A DNA stretch of 64,000 nt from Lumbricus rubellus (taxonomy: Eukaryota; Annelida; Clitellata; Crassiclitellata; Lumbricidae). Where the stretch lies: the NCBI GenBank assembly GCA_945859605.1, contig OX243820.1, forward strand, positions 29,797,600-29,861,599. The letters are read 5' to 3'. The notes beneath the pieces are model-generated. The model was given only the letters and a program-made list of their open reading frames with translations, was not told the origin of the DNA and searched no databases. This document shows, in pieces, positions 25,352 through 36,834 of this stretch. Both the position numbers and the translations under genes were made by a program. How positions within the stretch are numbered: the stretch's first letter is position 1; each line of letters begins with the position of its first letter.

Positions 25352-26555
25352 ATGGACGAATCAAAACAGTCCGCTCTCTCCATGACGAACCGCCAGAACC
25401 TCCTTCTCCTCAACCAGTCCAATTCCTTAGCTGTGGCGGCCAACCTCGAGGACCGTGTGAAACAGGAGCGTCATCTACCGAGACCCAGAGGAGCAACGGC
25501 TGACAAGTATTCTCCGCCATCGTTGACCAGCATGAACGCGGAAGACGTCTGCTATGACTACCAGCGGACTGCAACCACCGCATGGCACGATACCCACCCC
25601 TACGCGCCATCCAATCCCTACCATCAGTTGCCACACGCCTACCGTGTACCCACCCAACACCAGCAGCAACCGACGACCGCCAGTCTGCAGTCGAGAGAGT
25701 TCACGGACCTTTCCCAGGCGGTAAAATACGAGTCCCCGGAATTGGCCAGGGGTTCCTCCTCCTCCACGTACCTTCGCGATCAAGGACATATCGCCGCCGA
25801 CCAGTGGACTCATCAAGCGGATGTCGACATGGGCGACCAAACTCCGACTGGCTACGCTCTCCCCAGCGATCCAGCGTCCTTCTGGCAGTCCTACTACCCT
25901 CCCTCCTCCTCCTCCTACGCCGCTGGTGTCCCCAGACAGTTCGCTCCCTCCTCCGTCGCCGTCCAGCTAACACCATCCACCGCCGGATACCACCAGGCTC
26001 TCTACAATCACGATCATCATCTCTTGTCTTCCATGTCCGACCACAGCAGCGATCCAGTCGTCCGTCGCCACTCCCTCTCCACCACCGCTCACATCCACGA
26101 CACATCCAGCTCATCACGGAGATCCTCAACGGAGGAATCTCGACTGTTATCGACAATCCATCCCAGTGGATACCACCACCACTCCACCCCGTTTTCCGTC
26201 CTCCGACCATTGCAACCCGACTACTCCGTCCTACACGTGAGTCCTCCAGATACACCAAGCCACCACCGTCTCCAGGTTCCGTTGGACACTCCAGGAAGCA
26301 GCACCACGCAGATGCGGAGCTACCGCCACATGATGGGGAGACATGACGATGCTGCTGCTGCCATTCAGCATCATCCTCATCCCGCATCTTCTGCCATCAG
26401 CTGCAGCAGCTCAGACAGGGCAACACACAGCTGCAGCAGCAGCACCAGTCTCCATCATATCCACATGGATGAATCCTCTGCATCTACATCATCTAGTCAA
26501 AGACATTCGCTGTCAAATGAGGTCAAGCCAAAGGTCACACCGTCGACGTCAATAG
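25352..26555 (+). CDS. Cdx: Cdx/caudal homeobox protein, exon 1 of 2
   Basis: This exon encodes residues 1-401 plus the first base of codon 402 of a caudal-type homeodomain transcription factor that would act in the nucleus. The product here is low in complexity: Ser, His, Pro, Gln and Tyr runs (for example YYPPSSSSYAAG), consistent with a disordered activation region. The exon ends AATAG|GTATGT, a good splice donor at 26556. Splicing to 31967 keeps frame and recreates Gly402. I chose ATG 25352 as the first in-frame ATG after a non-ATG open stretch; its context (T at -3, G at +4) is not strong, and Met11 is an alternative. Caudal proteins normally carry a Trp hexapeptide just before the homeodomain; I see none near the exon end. 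An extra upstream or skipped exon cannot be excluded. Confidence 0.88.
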
Positions 26556-26959
26556 GTATGTTGAACTGACCTTAATAAACACGATGACCTCCAACTATTA
26601 TAATAATTATACCGTTCATTCCAGTCATTGAATAAATTCAATTAAATTTTAAATGAAGTAAAATATAAATATATGTATATAAATATATTATTAAATATAT
26701 GTTTTAATACATTTAAATAAACGTAAATATATTTTTAATAAATTCAAATATACTTTGTGCATATAAATATTATGTTTCAATCTATTTTAACAAATTTAAA
26801 TGTAGGCCTATTTAAGCATATTCAAATGTAATTTGTCTATTGAACTCCATTCAATTAAAACCACAGTCTGGTCTGATAGTTTGACAAACGTTTTCGGAAA
26901 AAGAATCACGTAATTAGTTACTATATAAGATCGTTCCTTACTAAACTTAAAACTGATCT

Positions 26960-27045
26960 TTTTAGGCGCGCTTGAGTCGAGAGCGCCTCTGAGTAGTTTT
27001 TTTATTAACTTGAAGGAGCGCTAATAAATGTCCGAATGAACGAAT
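26960..27045 (+). repeat. SINE tail in the Cdx intron
   Basis: Reads cttgagtcgagagcgcctct, gagtag, then cttgaaggagcgctaataaa and a gaatgaacgaa tail. It belongs to the same subfamily as 62220-62310, which shares the preceding ttaggcgcgcttgagtcg. Confidence 0.7.
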
Positions 27046-27216
27046 AGAGTATAGTACTCATTACCATAATAACATATTTTTTGACTTCCTTGCTCGATTT
27101 CCTTGATTGTGCTGAGTTTGCTGGAATTCAGGCATTTTTCGATCTGTGGAAATTAGTCTATACCATTTTTACACTTATCGTGCGTATGGATGTATGCATG
27201 CGTGTCTTTTGCATGT

Positions 27217-27311
27217 GAATGTATGTATGTATGTATGTATGTATGTATGTATGTATGTATGTATGTATGTATGTATGTATGTATGTATGTATGTATGTAT
27301 GTATGTATGTA

Positions 27312-27342
<31 letters not shown>

Positions 27343-27415
27343 ATGTATGTATGTATGTATGTATGTATGTATGTATGTATGTATGTATGTATGTATGTAT
27401 GTATGTATGTATGTA

Positions 27416-27446
<31 letters not shown>

Positions 27447-27485
27447 ATGTATGTATGTATGTATGTATGTATGTATGTATGTATG

Positions 27486-27513
<28 letters not shown>
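27217..27513. repeat. (GTAT)n array with a higher-order pattern
   Basis: About 300 bases of GTAT interrupted twice by the same gtgtgtgtgtgt block, near 27313 and 27417, spaced about 104 bases. This indicates segmental duplication inside the array. Met/Tyr/Val/Cys frames here are artefacts. Confidence 0.93.
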
Positions 27514-27517
<4 letters not shown>

Positions 27518-29703
27518 CTATGCATGTATATATTCATGGCATTGCATGCCTGTTTGTTTGTCTGTCTGACTGTCTGTCTGTCTGTCTGTCTCTATGTCTG
27601 TCTGTCCCTCTGTCTCTCTGTCTGCCTGTATGCAAAATGCACAATGCAAGTTTCCAGTGTTATTGTACAAGTGACATGTTTAATATCTAGGCCTAATTAG
27701 GCCGCTAAATAAATGCAGGAACTCGGCAACAGTATTCTTCATGGAGCATTGGAGCTATATAATTTGTATTTTATGCTATGACAGTATTGCCTTAGGCCTA
27801 TACAATTTTTTGCTGCTCCTTATCTGGTCAATACAGATTACAGAAGCTCAATAATCTTTTTTAACGATAACATATGATTTCTGTTGCCTACGAATTCTGG
27901 CTTGTAGCACTGAAAGCATTTCAAACCGAATGAATTAATCGCCAAGAAATCAATAAACAAATTTAATCTTCTTACTATTGAGATAATTTAATCTTTAATT
28001 TATAGGAAGTAGGCTACATGCATGTGTTAAATGCCTTGAAGACGTAAAGTGAATAGGAGGAACGCTTTTAAATGATAGGGAACAGTTAAATGGTCTAATG
28101 TGCAAGTCAATCGGTTGTTCGCTTTGATCTCAAATCGTCCATTGATACGGAACCTTCCTTCCTTCCTTCCTTTAGGATCCCTGTACTTTGCCTCGATAAC
28201 TCTCTCGTCCGCCGGCCATTGTCTGCAATGCTCTCAAGATTCCTCTGTATTACAGTAATGACAAGGGCAATATGCGGATGATCTTGAGGGCATATCTCAC
28301 ACCTCTCTGTGTCTCTTACTGTCTCTCTCTTTCTGTGTCTGTTTGTTTCTGTGTGTATCTCTCATTTGTCTCTCTCTGTCTCTGTCTGTCTGTCTCTTTC
28401 TTGGTTTCTCCTCTCTGTCTGTCGGTCTGTCTGTCTGTCAGCCTGTCTGTCTGTCTGTCAGCCTGTCTGTCAGCCTGTCTGTCAGCCTGTCTCTATCGTC
28501 TACAATAACGGTCCACCCCATATTCATCGCAACTAGATCTTTTGTCTCGCACAGAAGCACCTCTTTCAACTTGCCCTATCATGTTATTACCCTCATTGTT
28601 TAGTACTTTAGTAATTATTTTTCTGGTTCCTCGACAATTTAAAATTCTCATTTGTTTACACGTTACAACCAGGCAGAGTCAATCCATTTAGTTTATCGCA
28701 TCGGTTCAATGTTATGTTACAATGTTCTTAGATTTGTGTACATGTATTCTCGGTTGAACTCAGTTACACTTTTGAACTATCTTTTGAAATTACGTTAAAT
28801 TCATACGCACAGTGAGGCATAAGATTCTCGTTAAACTAACAACCCTTAATGAACTACAGTAAGTTGTCGATGAACAGCTCCAAACCACAAATATGTGCAC
28901 TGTGCTCAATAATTAAACGTGTGAGCAATTGAGCTGCAAAAATGCTCAGGGCAGTTTGACCACTGTGACATGGCTTGTTACTATTACCGTTAAGTACAAG
29001 CCATGTGGTTGAGCTCTCACATTTTTCACATATAAAGACCAATCTAATTTCTAAAGTATTACGCTTCGGGCACAATACTATTTCAAAAGTACGCTTCGGG
29101 CACAATTCCATGCAAGGCAAAGAAACTATTGTTTCATATAGACACAGTGCATGCCGCATGAGCTGGGCAACAATAGCATCGTGTGCGGGTGTGTATTGAT
29201 ACATTTATATAGCGTCTTTCTATTGTCTTTTGACGACAGACTGTCTCAATGTGCTAGTACTCTACACGGTCGTTTTCAGGAAGGCATGAACGTCCGATAT
29301 TGGAAGAGCCAACATAATAGAACGCTTCCGTCTCGCATGACTTAGCACGTATAGAAAAACGATCCATCGCCGGTATTAAGACAGAAGAAAAGAACAATGC
29401 TTCTTGTATTTAATCCTTTGAGCTGAATGAGGAAGCGAGTACAAAGACAATCGGCGTGCAATTAGATTAAATATGCAACAATTGGATTTATTGGACGATG
29501 ACTTGGATGAGATCACATGACATGCAGGCACCGTGTGGGACAATGGACCCACGCTGAAGATGCAGACGCTGAACTTAAATGCACCACCGCTGCTGCTGCT
29601 GCAGTTCGTCTTCGCCCAATTAGACATGCTGCATGTGAATGGGAACCACCGAACATTTCTAAAGACATCGTCGACTGCAAGAAGACATAAAATGCTTCCG
29701 ACC

Positions 29704-29793
29704 AAAATAATGCAAACAACAATAATTGGATGACGAGATGACAGAATTATTCTGTCATATCGTCATCCAATTATTGTTGTAATGCATTATTTT
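29704..29793. repeat. 90-bp near-perfect palindrome
   Basis: The left arm from aaaataatgc through ttggatgacgagatgacaga is matched by its reverse complement on the right, with one mismatch and one short bulge. The centre is agaattattct, so almost no loop remains. It could be a tiny inverted-repeat element or a hairpin RNA locus; the minimal loop argues against a standard pre-miRNA. Confidence 0.85.
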
Positions 29794-30697
29794 GCGACTC
29801 CTTCCTGTCTGTTTTTTTGCATGTCTCTCTAAGTTCGTTTACATGTCTCTCTAAGTTCGTCTACATGTCTCTCTAATTCGGCTGCATGTCTCTCTCAGTT
29901 CCTCTGCATGCCTCTCTTAGTCCATCTGTCTGTCTCCCTGCATCTGCTGCTATGCTTTCATATACATCCATCTTTTTGTCTGACGTTGCTATGCATGTCT
30001 ACTTGTGTATCTCTGTATTCCTCGGCGTATGTCCTCATGGACCTGTGTGTTTGTTTGTTTGTCCTCGTGTATTGGCTTGCTCGTTTGTTTCTCAGTGACT
30101 TTCCAGGGAACGTTTATAAATCAATTATTACTTTGTGCGTCTTGACAGATGCATTCAAAGATGCAATTCGATTTTTTAAACTGTATTTTGTTAACGGGTT
30201 CAATTAGACTATAATTATATCTTAAAGGTATCAATTATGTTTTTATTATTGTGGGTGATCGTCATCTTAATTGAGTCTTCCCAACATGATCCTATATACT
30301 CCTAGTATAATTGTCCACTTTGCTGGATGTTTGCTCTAGTTTTTAAATGATACTTTATTAGGAGGCCCTTTCACGGGTCAATGGGTCATCTTCATAGTGC
30401 GCCGCTCTAATTGTAATCAGTAATATTATTATAGACTAAATTTCATTATGTTCCGTAAGTTATGACAATAGCTAGTGTACTGCTGATCAAATATTGTGCA
30501 CGCCTCTGCTAGCCCTTTTGCTGTGAAGTCACTTCCATGCTGTGCCTAACCTAAACACGCCTGCCTGTCGCTAAGATCTTGCTTCTTAGATGTGGCTGGG
30601 CTGGGAGCGCTTCTGAGTAGGTCCTTAAAATATACCCGCCATCATCGCAGGTGAATGCTCTGTACCAATGCCTCAGTCGTCCAAATGTCTGGCTTGT

Positions 30698-30795
30698 TGC
30701 AAGTTTAACGACACTGCCATTTCAAAGATGAACATAGTGTCGCCCTCCTCCTTTATCCAGGCTTGGGACTGGCACTGGCAACGTGCAACAACCAG
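30698..30795 (-). repeat. Dispersed repeat B, inverted copy
   Basis: Reads cgacactgccat, tgtcgccctcctcctttatc, then caggcttgggactggcactg, the reverse complement of the copies at 3522 and 8817. It lies in the Cdx intron. Confidence 0.7.
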
Positions 30796-30879
30796 TGGCG
30801 AGGTTAAAATGCCAGGTGTGTGCATGTATACATATACTGCAGTGACTCCCTTCGTATCAATTTCATCTTCACCGCCGTG

Positions 30880-31240
30880 GATGGGGCAGAACGGAGGCGA
30901 TGAGGCCCCGTCCGTCCCGGTCCACTGAATCCATCTCTATCGTTGTCGACGACGACGGGTCTTTGATCTCTGCCGGGGATTCCCCGTCGCTTGGAGGCGC
31001 CACACTTAGTCTCATTGTTCCGGTCGGGGCTTTTCAATTAACCGCCGGGTCCGGAAGAAAAATGCAGCCGCCGTCATCAAGAAGGGATATTATAAGCGCA
31101 TTAAACACGTTCCCGGAGACCGACCGCCCACACAACTGGGGGGGGGGGTGTGGAGTGGGGGAAGGAAGGAGTGGGTGGGGTGGGGGGTTGGGGGTGCAGC
31201 CCCGAGACGACGACGGCGAAAGAAACGTCGCCGCTGCAAC
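30880..31240. promoter_or_regulatory. CpG-rich block in the Cdx intron (possible regulatory element)
   Basis: Sequence such as tcgttgtcgacgacgacggg and ttaaccgccgggtccgg is conspicuously CpG-rich compared with the AT-rich intron and lies about 0.7-1.1 kb before the homeodomain exon. It includes caattaa and gcattaaa words of the homeodomain-site type. A G-rich run follows at about 31139-31195. Function is inferred from composition only; an unrecognised exon is an alternative. Confidence 0.25.
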
Positions 31241-31309
31241 ATATCATCAACGAAAGACCATTTAGCACATGTCCGCTCTTGTTGTTCGGTAGCGCACCAG
31301 TTCCAGTTT

Positions 31310-31442
31310 GAGCGTGTGTGCGTGTATGTCTGTATGTGTGTATAGATGTGTGTGTGTGTGTGTGTGTGTGCGTGTGCGTGTGCATAGGTGTGTGTTTGTG
31401 CGTGTCTGTATGTATCTGTATGTGTGAATGTGTGTGTGTGCA
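31310..31442. repeat. GT-rich microsatellite
   Basis: Degenerate gtgtgtgcgtgt repeat near the end of the Cdx intron. Confidence 0.9.
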
Positions 31443-31966
31443 TCTACAATACAGACACAGTCATAATAATTATATATTCACTCATTCATTCACTCATTCA
31501 TTAAATTATGTATATTAATCACGCACGCATCCACATTCAGAAACACATAGGGCCTACGCACGCATACAAACACAATGCACATACACAGTGTCCAGTGTGA
31601 GAATAATTGTGGAAAAATAACCATAGGGTTGGACAATGATCCATTTTGGAATTATGGTGTGTAAAACATATTTTACTATGGGGCTTTAAGAAAGACTGGG
31701 GGTTGAAACCCCCCAAACCTCCCGGCATTTCTCATCCTGACAGTGTCGTTAAACAGCAACTAGCAAGAAGAGTCTGGATTAGTTTGGATTTGTTTACAAA
31801 TTTGTAAATCTCTAAATAATGTCATTTTAATCTTTTACCTGTTTGCCCAGAGAATATCCGCTGAAAATGGGCTTAAAATTTAAAAATGAACTGGTAAAGG
31901 GTTAATGTAACGATGCTTACTAGAAAAATTATTATTGCAGCTGTTGTTGTTTTATTTTGTTTACAG

Positions 31967-32373
31967 GCAAAACTCGAACTCGAGAGAAGTACCGAACCGT
32001 GTACACCGAGCAACAGAAGGTGGAGCTGGAGCAGGAGTACGTCAAGGGCACCTTCATCTCCGCGCAGCGCAAGACGGACATCGCGAAGGAGATCGGTCTG
32101 TCGGAGAGGCAGGTCAAGATCTGGTTCCAGAATCGTCGAGCGAAGGACCGGAAGACGCGCAGAAAGACGGGGGACAACTGCGTCTCGACGAGCCACGGAC
32201 TGTCTTCCGCCATCACTACTCAGCAGCAGGTCCACTCATCCGTCCACTCATCCGTGCATTCCTCGGTCCAATCATCCGATGCTGAGTCGGAGGATACCAT
32301 GTCTGGGAGCGCCTATGGTGGCGGCGCAGGCGGTGGGCAGAGGATCCATGACTTTCGGATTCATCAACATTGA
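31967..32373 (+). CDS. Cdx: Cdx/caudal homeobox protein, exon 2 of 2 (homeodomain)
   Basis: The exon follows a clean acceptor and encodes residues 402-536. It opens with GKTRTREKYRTVYTE, the arm that marks the caudal family, and the homeodomain spans about residues 407-466. Leu at position 16, Trp48, Phe49, Gln50, Asn51 and Arg53 are all in place, and recognition helix RQVKIWFQNRRAKDRK is close to canonical. Helices 1 and 2 (VELEQEYVKGTFISAQRKTD) differ clearly from typical Cdx as I remember it. The homeodomain is not split by an intron, unlike vertebrate Cdx genes. The 70-residue tail has a VHSS/VQSS four-fold repeat coded by 12-bp units, then a Gly patch. The stop is at 32371-32373. Caudal proteins generally pattern the posterior body and gut. 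Confidence 0.93.
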
Positions 32374-32684
32374 TACATTGTGATAATATATCATCCATAA
32401 CCCTGCATCTATCCTGGTTTAATCATTCCGGCGCCTGCCACTTGTATATATAATACAGCACCCTCTTAAATTTTTAACCCATCGTAACCGATTCCAGTGA
32501 TTGAAAGGAAAGCGGTGTCCCATGACGTATCTACTGGCATTTAATTGAAGTGAGTTCAGGAAAGCAAAGGAACGTTGTAGAGTTCTTCGTCCAGGAGCAT
32601 TTCGAGTTCTCACTAAGCATCTCATAAATTCAGACGACTTGCAGAGGAACTGCATGCGAGAACTATGACCTACCCAGTGTCACC

Positions 32685-33035
32685 CAGAGGCGTAGCGACC
32701 ACCCTCCGTACCCTCCGACCGAAGGGGCCCCCGGCAAGGAAAGGGCCCCTAAAAGTTCCAAAAATGAATGAAATGACTAAAAATAAAAAAAGGTCATCAA
32801 ATTTTTGGACGGCGAATATGAAATTTTCCCAAGATTATGGCCCAAAAAGGTCATCAACTTTTTCAAGCGGCGAATATAAAATTTTCTTGAGATTTTGGCC
32901 AAAAAAGTCATCAACTTTTTTGGACGGCGAATTGATGAAATTTTCCCGACATGGCCGGATGAATAAAAAAAAGGTCGTCAGAAATTTCGGACATTATGCT
33001 CGGAGGGGGCCACGTTCGTTCTTTCTACGGCCCTG
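32685..33035. mobile_element. hAT-like MITE, GC-rich termini, about 350 bp
   Basis: Begins CAGAGGCGTAGCGACC and ends TCTACGGCCCTG. The flanks gtgtcacc and ccatcacc match only in the last five bases, so the 8-bp duplication is worn. The interior has three copies of the aaaaaggtcatcaacttttt word. It lies just beyond the Cdx stop codon and could be part of the 3' UTR. Confidence 0.7.
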
Positions 33036-33782
33036 CCATCACCGGAACATGCAGGCGGCCAGTGAATCAAGGCCCACACTAATCTCGTTGCAACGTAGTA
33101 TTTTGACACCGACGTTGAGTCGCTGAATTATTGGTGATGGTAGGAATTTGAGAATTTATATAGCGCCACTTGAAGAGAAATTCATCATGGATCCCTACTG
33201 GCATGATGGAAGGTATTTCTCCATTGGATTAATTTCGCAGTGTCCATTGCGTAACTGAGGCCAAGGATGGTATATCCGTAGGCCTATACACTATATTAGT
33301 CTTAACTCTTTCCCGCCGGATGGGGTCACCCGTGACCCCATTAACAGCATAGGTATCAAAACAATTCCGGCTGGAATGAGTTAAGGTAAATGCAGCGTTA
33401 TGCCACACCTCACCTCAACTCGTTTCAGATTTGCATACATCGATTAGTATGTACACCGGCTGCTTACCCATCCGACATGCAAGGCAAGCGTGAAGAATCA
33501 GGGGTGTTAGGCAGTTAGGGAAAATTCAGGCATTGGCAGGAATTGTGCCGAGACTTTGTACATGCAAATACCTTTTTTAAGCATGCACTCGTGGAAATAA
33601 GTTGTACGCTGGTGTGTGTTTCGTTGGTGCAAATTTAAACTGTGTTAAAAATTCTCAAAGTGCCATGGTATTGGTTTAATGTGGCACAATTCACGTGTTA
33701 TTACAAGACAGCTATTGTATGTAGGCCTAATGTTCGAAAGCCAGACATTATAATCGACTCACTCTGAGCTTAGAGATTATAG
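33036..33782. other. Intergenic, nothing recognised
   Basis: A worn SINE-tail fragment (tttatatagcgccacttgaag) is at about 33154-33177. No gene recognised. Confidence 0.45.
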
Positions 33783-34150
33783 TTGGAATTATTATTATTA
33801 TTATTATTATTTTATTTATTTTTTACCCGAGGTATTTATGATCCCTCAGGATTTATGAATCTATTCTTTGTGGTTACTATTATTACTATTACTATTATTA
33901 TTATTTTGTTTTTCGCTCGACGTGACTCTTATCCCTCAGGCTCCAAGAAAGTTTCTGAAGAGCTGTGTAGTATCATTGGAATTATTATTATTTCTTTTAT
34001 TTCTATTTTTATCCGAGGTATCAACAATCTCTCTGGTGTTAGGTATTAATAATCAGTGGCCAAGGTACGGGAGTAGGCCTATTATTGTTAGTAATTTTTT
34101 ACTATTTTAAACAAATATTATTATTGTTTTTATTATTATTATTATTATTA
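33783..34150. repeat. ATT-rich repeat with a degenerate ~110-bp tandem unit
   Basis: Runs of attattatt alternate with acccgaggtatttatgatccctcagg-like blocks at about 33826, 33917 and 34012. The same block, inverted, appears at 63013-63050 (atcccgagggatcctaggta), linking this to the repeat at 62905-63320. Confidence 0.65.
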
Positions 34151-35335
34151 TCTGTCTGCTATTAACAGTCAGTTATTACTATTATGAGATTATGCAATGC
34201 ATTATATATTTTTAATGAATTTTCTGTATTTTGACATTGTAAATGCTGCACGTATTATTCTGCTTATACGATCTCTACATTTTATGCACACATAGGGTAA
34301 ACTTCAAGACATATCAAAGCAGTAAAGACAGTTTGTACATAATTGTATAAGCGTCAGTTTCTGTAAAGAAACGAGATTCAAGTTCCTATCTTTCGAGACT
34401 GCCATGTAGGCTATTATGTATAGCCAACCAATTTGTTTTCGTGAACTCTATGCAAGAAATGGTATACTCATATAATTATTAACGAAGAGTCTACCTTGGT
34501 ATATGGAATCGAGAGGTAGGCCTATAAGGCCCTATATAATTATGGTAAACCGGTAGAGCAGAAAGTATAAGAATCAGTGATTGAAATAAATGTTTTCATG
34601 AATTGTTTTTTTACATTTCATGTTGTATACGTGTATGTCGTGCTGCTCTACATAAAAGCTGTCATTAATTTGGAAGTGATGGGGGAAACTTCACCCACAA
34701 AATTCACACAATCTGCCTTGAAGAATAATTATACGACTAACATCAATCAATCAGTCAATCAATCAATCAATCGATCCATATACTTCATTGTTCACCGTAT
34801 AGGCCTACACATAGCATAGCCCAAACCATTTTAACCACTGCGTAGGCTACATGTGCACTTCTGCCTCTTGGGGGATTAAGGAAAAGCGCTTTCCTCTAAC
34901 GTGTGTTGTAGGCCTAGAGGTGACGTGAAGTCAATAATCTCTCATGCTATAACGTCATCAATTAATGCTTCAAGATGTTTTCTCGTGTAAACAAAAGAAT
35001 GCGTTTCAAACACAGCCTGAAATATCAATTATTGGTCCCGTCGTTGTAACTTCTCTATGCAACCGATCAACCAATTATTCATTCGTTCATTCATTTCAAG
35101 AATTTATATAGCGCCCTTTCAAGAAGCCCACCCAGATGAACGGTCCATTCACCCGTGCCGTCTGATTGGCTGCGTCATGCATCAATTAATCCATCACAAT
35201 TCATCCGTATCCATTTATACGTCAATCACAATTCATCCGTATCCATTCATACGTCAAACAATAATTAACCTGTGCACTTGTCCAACTATAATTGATGTGC
35301 AATTATTGTGCATGCGGAGTATGATCGTTTAGCGA
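34151..35335. other. Intergenic, nothing recognised beyond small repeats
   Basis: A tcaatcaatcaatc repeat is at about 34742-34775, and a SINE-tail fragment in - orientation at 35096-35135 (aatttatatagcgccctttc). No gene recognised. Confidence 0.45.
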
Positions 35336-35406
35336 GCATCGGTGGTTCAGTGGTAGAATGCTCGCCTGCCACGCGGGCGGCCCGGGTTCGATTCCCGGCC
35401 GATGCA
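35336..35406 (+). tRNA. tRNA-Gly (GCC)
   Basis: A complete 71-nt cloverleaf. The acceptor stem GCATCGG pairs with CCGATGC, and the discriminator base is A. The D arm is GTTC-AGTGGTA-GAAT. The anticodon stem CTCGC/GCGGG closes a CTGCCAC loop with anticodon GCC at 35368-35370. The T arm is CCGGG-TTCGATT-CCCGG. A-box and B-box are both canonical, there is no intron and no encoded CCA. A TTTT Pol III terminator follows at 35409-35412. It is isolated in + orientation between the convergent Cdx and repeat-protein genes. Confidence 0.97.
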
Positions 35407-35408
35407 CA

Positions 35409-35412
35409 TTTT
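35409..35412 (+). terminator. Pol III terminator of the tRNA-Gly gene
   Basis: A run of four T residues starts three bases after the mature 3' end, the usual minimal Pol III stop. Confidence 0.75.
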
Positions 35413-36834
35413 GCACTTTCAAAGTTTCAAGTGCACGTGTGCCGACAGCCATGTGATCGTATGCAACTATACCGTCGTTTAGTTTCAGGTCCAATATTTT
35501 GGATTTAAGTTGAATAGCGCAAGCCATCTTCCCGTCAATAAAGTTCCAAACTACGGCATCCAGACACAGTCCTGAGTGGTAGCCTATGTAGGCCTATGCC
35601 TACGGCTTATGATACACACGCAGCTATGTTGTATTGTTAGTCTCCGTGATTTCACAGCCGTTCAGGCAGAAGTTTCAATTGATTTAGACTTTAATCAGGG
35701 CGTAGAGTCTGACCGATGAACAATCATAGACTTCGTCCAGGCACTTACTTGCAAGTATGAACGCTGTCCTGCAAGCATATTAGGTAGAAGGGTCTGAAAG
35801 GTAACTGGAACGTACAGGCACTTTATTTATACACTTCGTTGCACAGAAGCTTTGCTATGGTCGGTCCATCTTTCTGGAATAAGTTAGGCTAGGCCTACTC
35901 TTTCGGTACAACCGCTCTGACTAGCCTAGACAGTGCTCATAAATAAGCTGATGCCCTGCGCTTGGCTTTCGAGTGGCGCATTAGAAATTTGGAGGTTACG
36001 ATTAGAACTGAGCCTAATGAATTCTGACTTGGACGATGAAAAATAAATGTACCATTTCCACCGGACTCCGTGAAAGGCACGCTCTTGTGCGCTGTGATCA
36101 ATTTCACACGAAGCGAATTATATAGCAGGCTAGTAGCGTCACCTTGCGAATAGAAACGCTGAAGTGAAATTCATTTTCCCTCTGTCGTGAGTCGTGACAT
36201 TAGAACGCTAGATGGCGTAGCTAATCATCGCCGCCCGGTTTCGTTTGAGTGTTTTAGTCGTCGTTGGGACGATAAAAATTATTGGTTATCAATTTTCTTT
36301 TCATTTTTATTATATCTTTCAATGAAATTAGCCTACACATCTCATGAAAATTATTTCAGAGCATAACCGAATCCAATACCGGTAGCTATTTTTAGTGTTT
36401 TGGGTGTTTGAACACACCAGGAAATGAAATAATGTAAAATTGAAATAATGCATTTATTTTACTTGCAGATGATGTAAGAACTACAGTGCACAATGTATTG
36501 GCGTCCAGAAACCCCTGTGAGAGCTCCCTACGCTTTTGCAAGCCCCTCAGTAAATTGATTCCGCTGCTTGTGGGCTTGCTCGCGGTCGAGTAAACAGTAA
36601 ACACCCGACCATTAAGTAAAACCTTAGCTGTGGCCTTAGAGTCCTAGACCGAATCAATCAGCTAAGTCAGATCGATTAGAAAGTCTCAGCAAATAGCCTA
36701 CATTCTAATTTTCGTGCAGTGGTAATTGAGATCGCAGGTGTGTGTGATGAATTCTGAAGGCTTTTTAAGTGATGCGATGGTCTGGAAAATTCGTGAGAAT
36801 CCATTTCATTCAGACGACAACATTAACAAAAAAA
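35413..36834. other. Intergenic, nothing recognised
   Basis: No gene, RNA or element terminus identified in this stretch. Confidence 0.45.

Larger units (their letters stand above)
26556..31966 (+). other. Cdx intron (5.4 kb)
   Basis: Donor GTATGT at 26556 and acceptor tttattttgtttacag ending at 31966, phase 1. The intron holds a SINE tail, a long GTAT array, CTGT repeats (28310-28495), a 90-bp palindrome, an inverted repeat-B copy and a CpG-rich block near 30880-31240. The part from 27626 to 29700 otherwise shows nothing I recognise beyond a worn tttatatagcgtctttct fragment near 29203. Confidence 0.85.

Noticed and set aside
25582..26387. Long frames overlapping Cdx exon 1 on both strands (254 and 228 codons)
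   Set aside because: Shadows in GC-richer coding DNA; only the 25352 frame joins to the homeodomain exon in phase.
27146..27700. Met/Tyr/Val/Cys repeat protein of 184 codons
   Set aside because: Translation of a GTAT microsatellite; the same pattern appears in every GTAT array of the window.
29704..29793. Pre-miRNA hairpin
   Set aside because: The stem is too long and the loop nearly absent for a typical animal pre-miRNA; kept as a palindrome instead.
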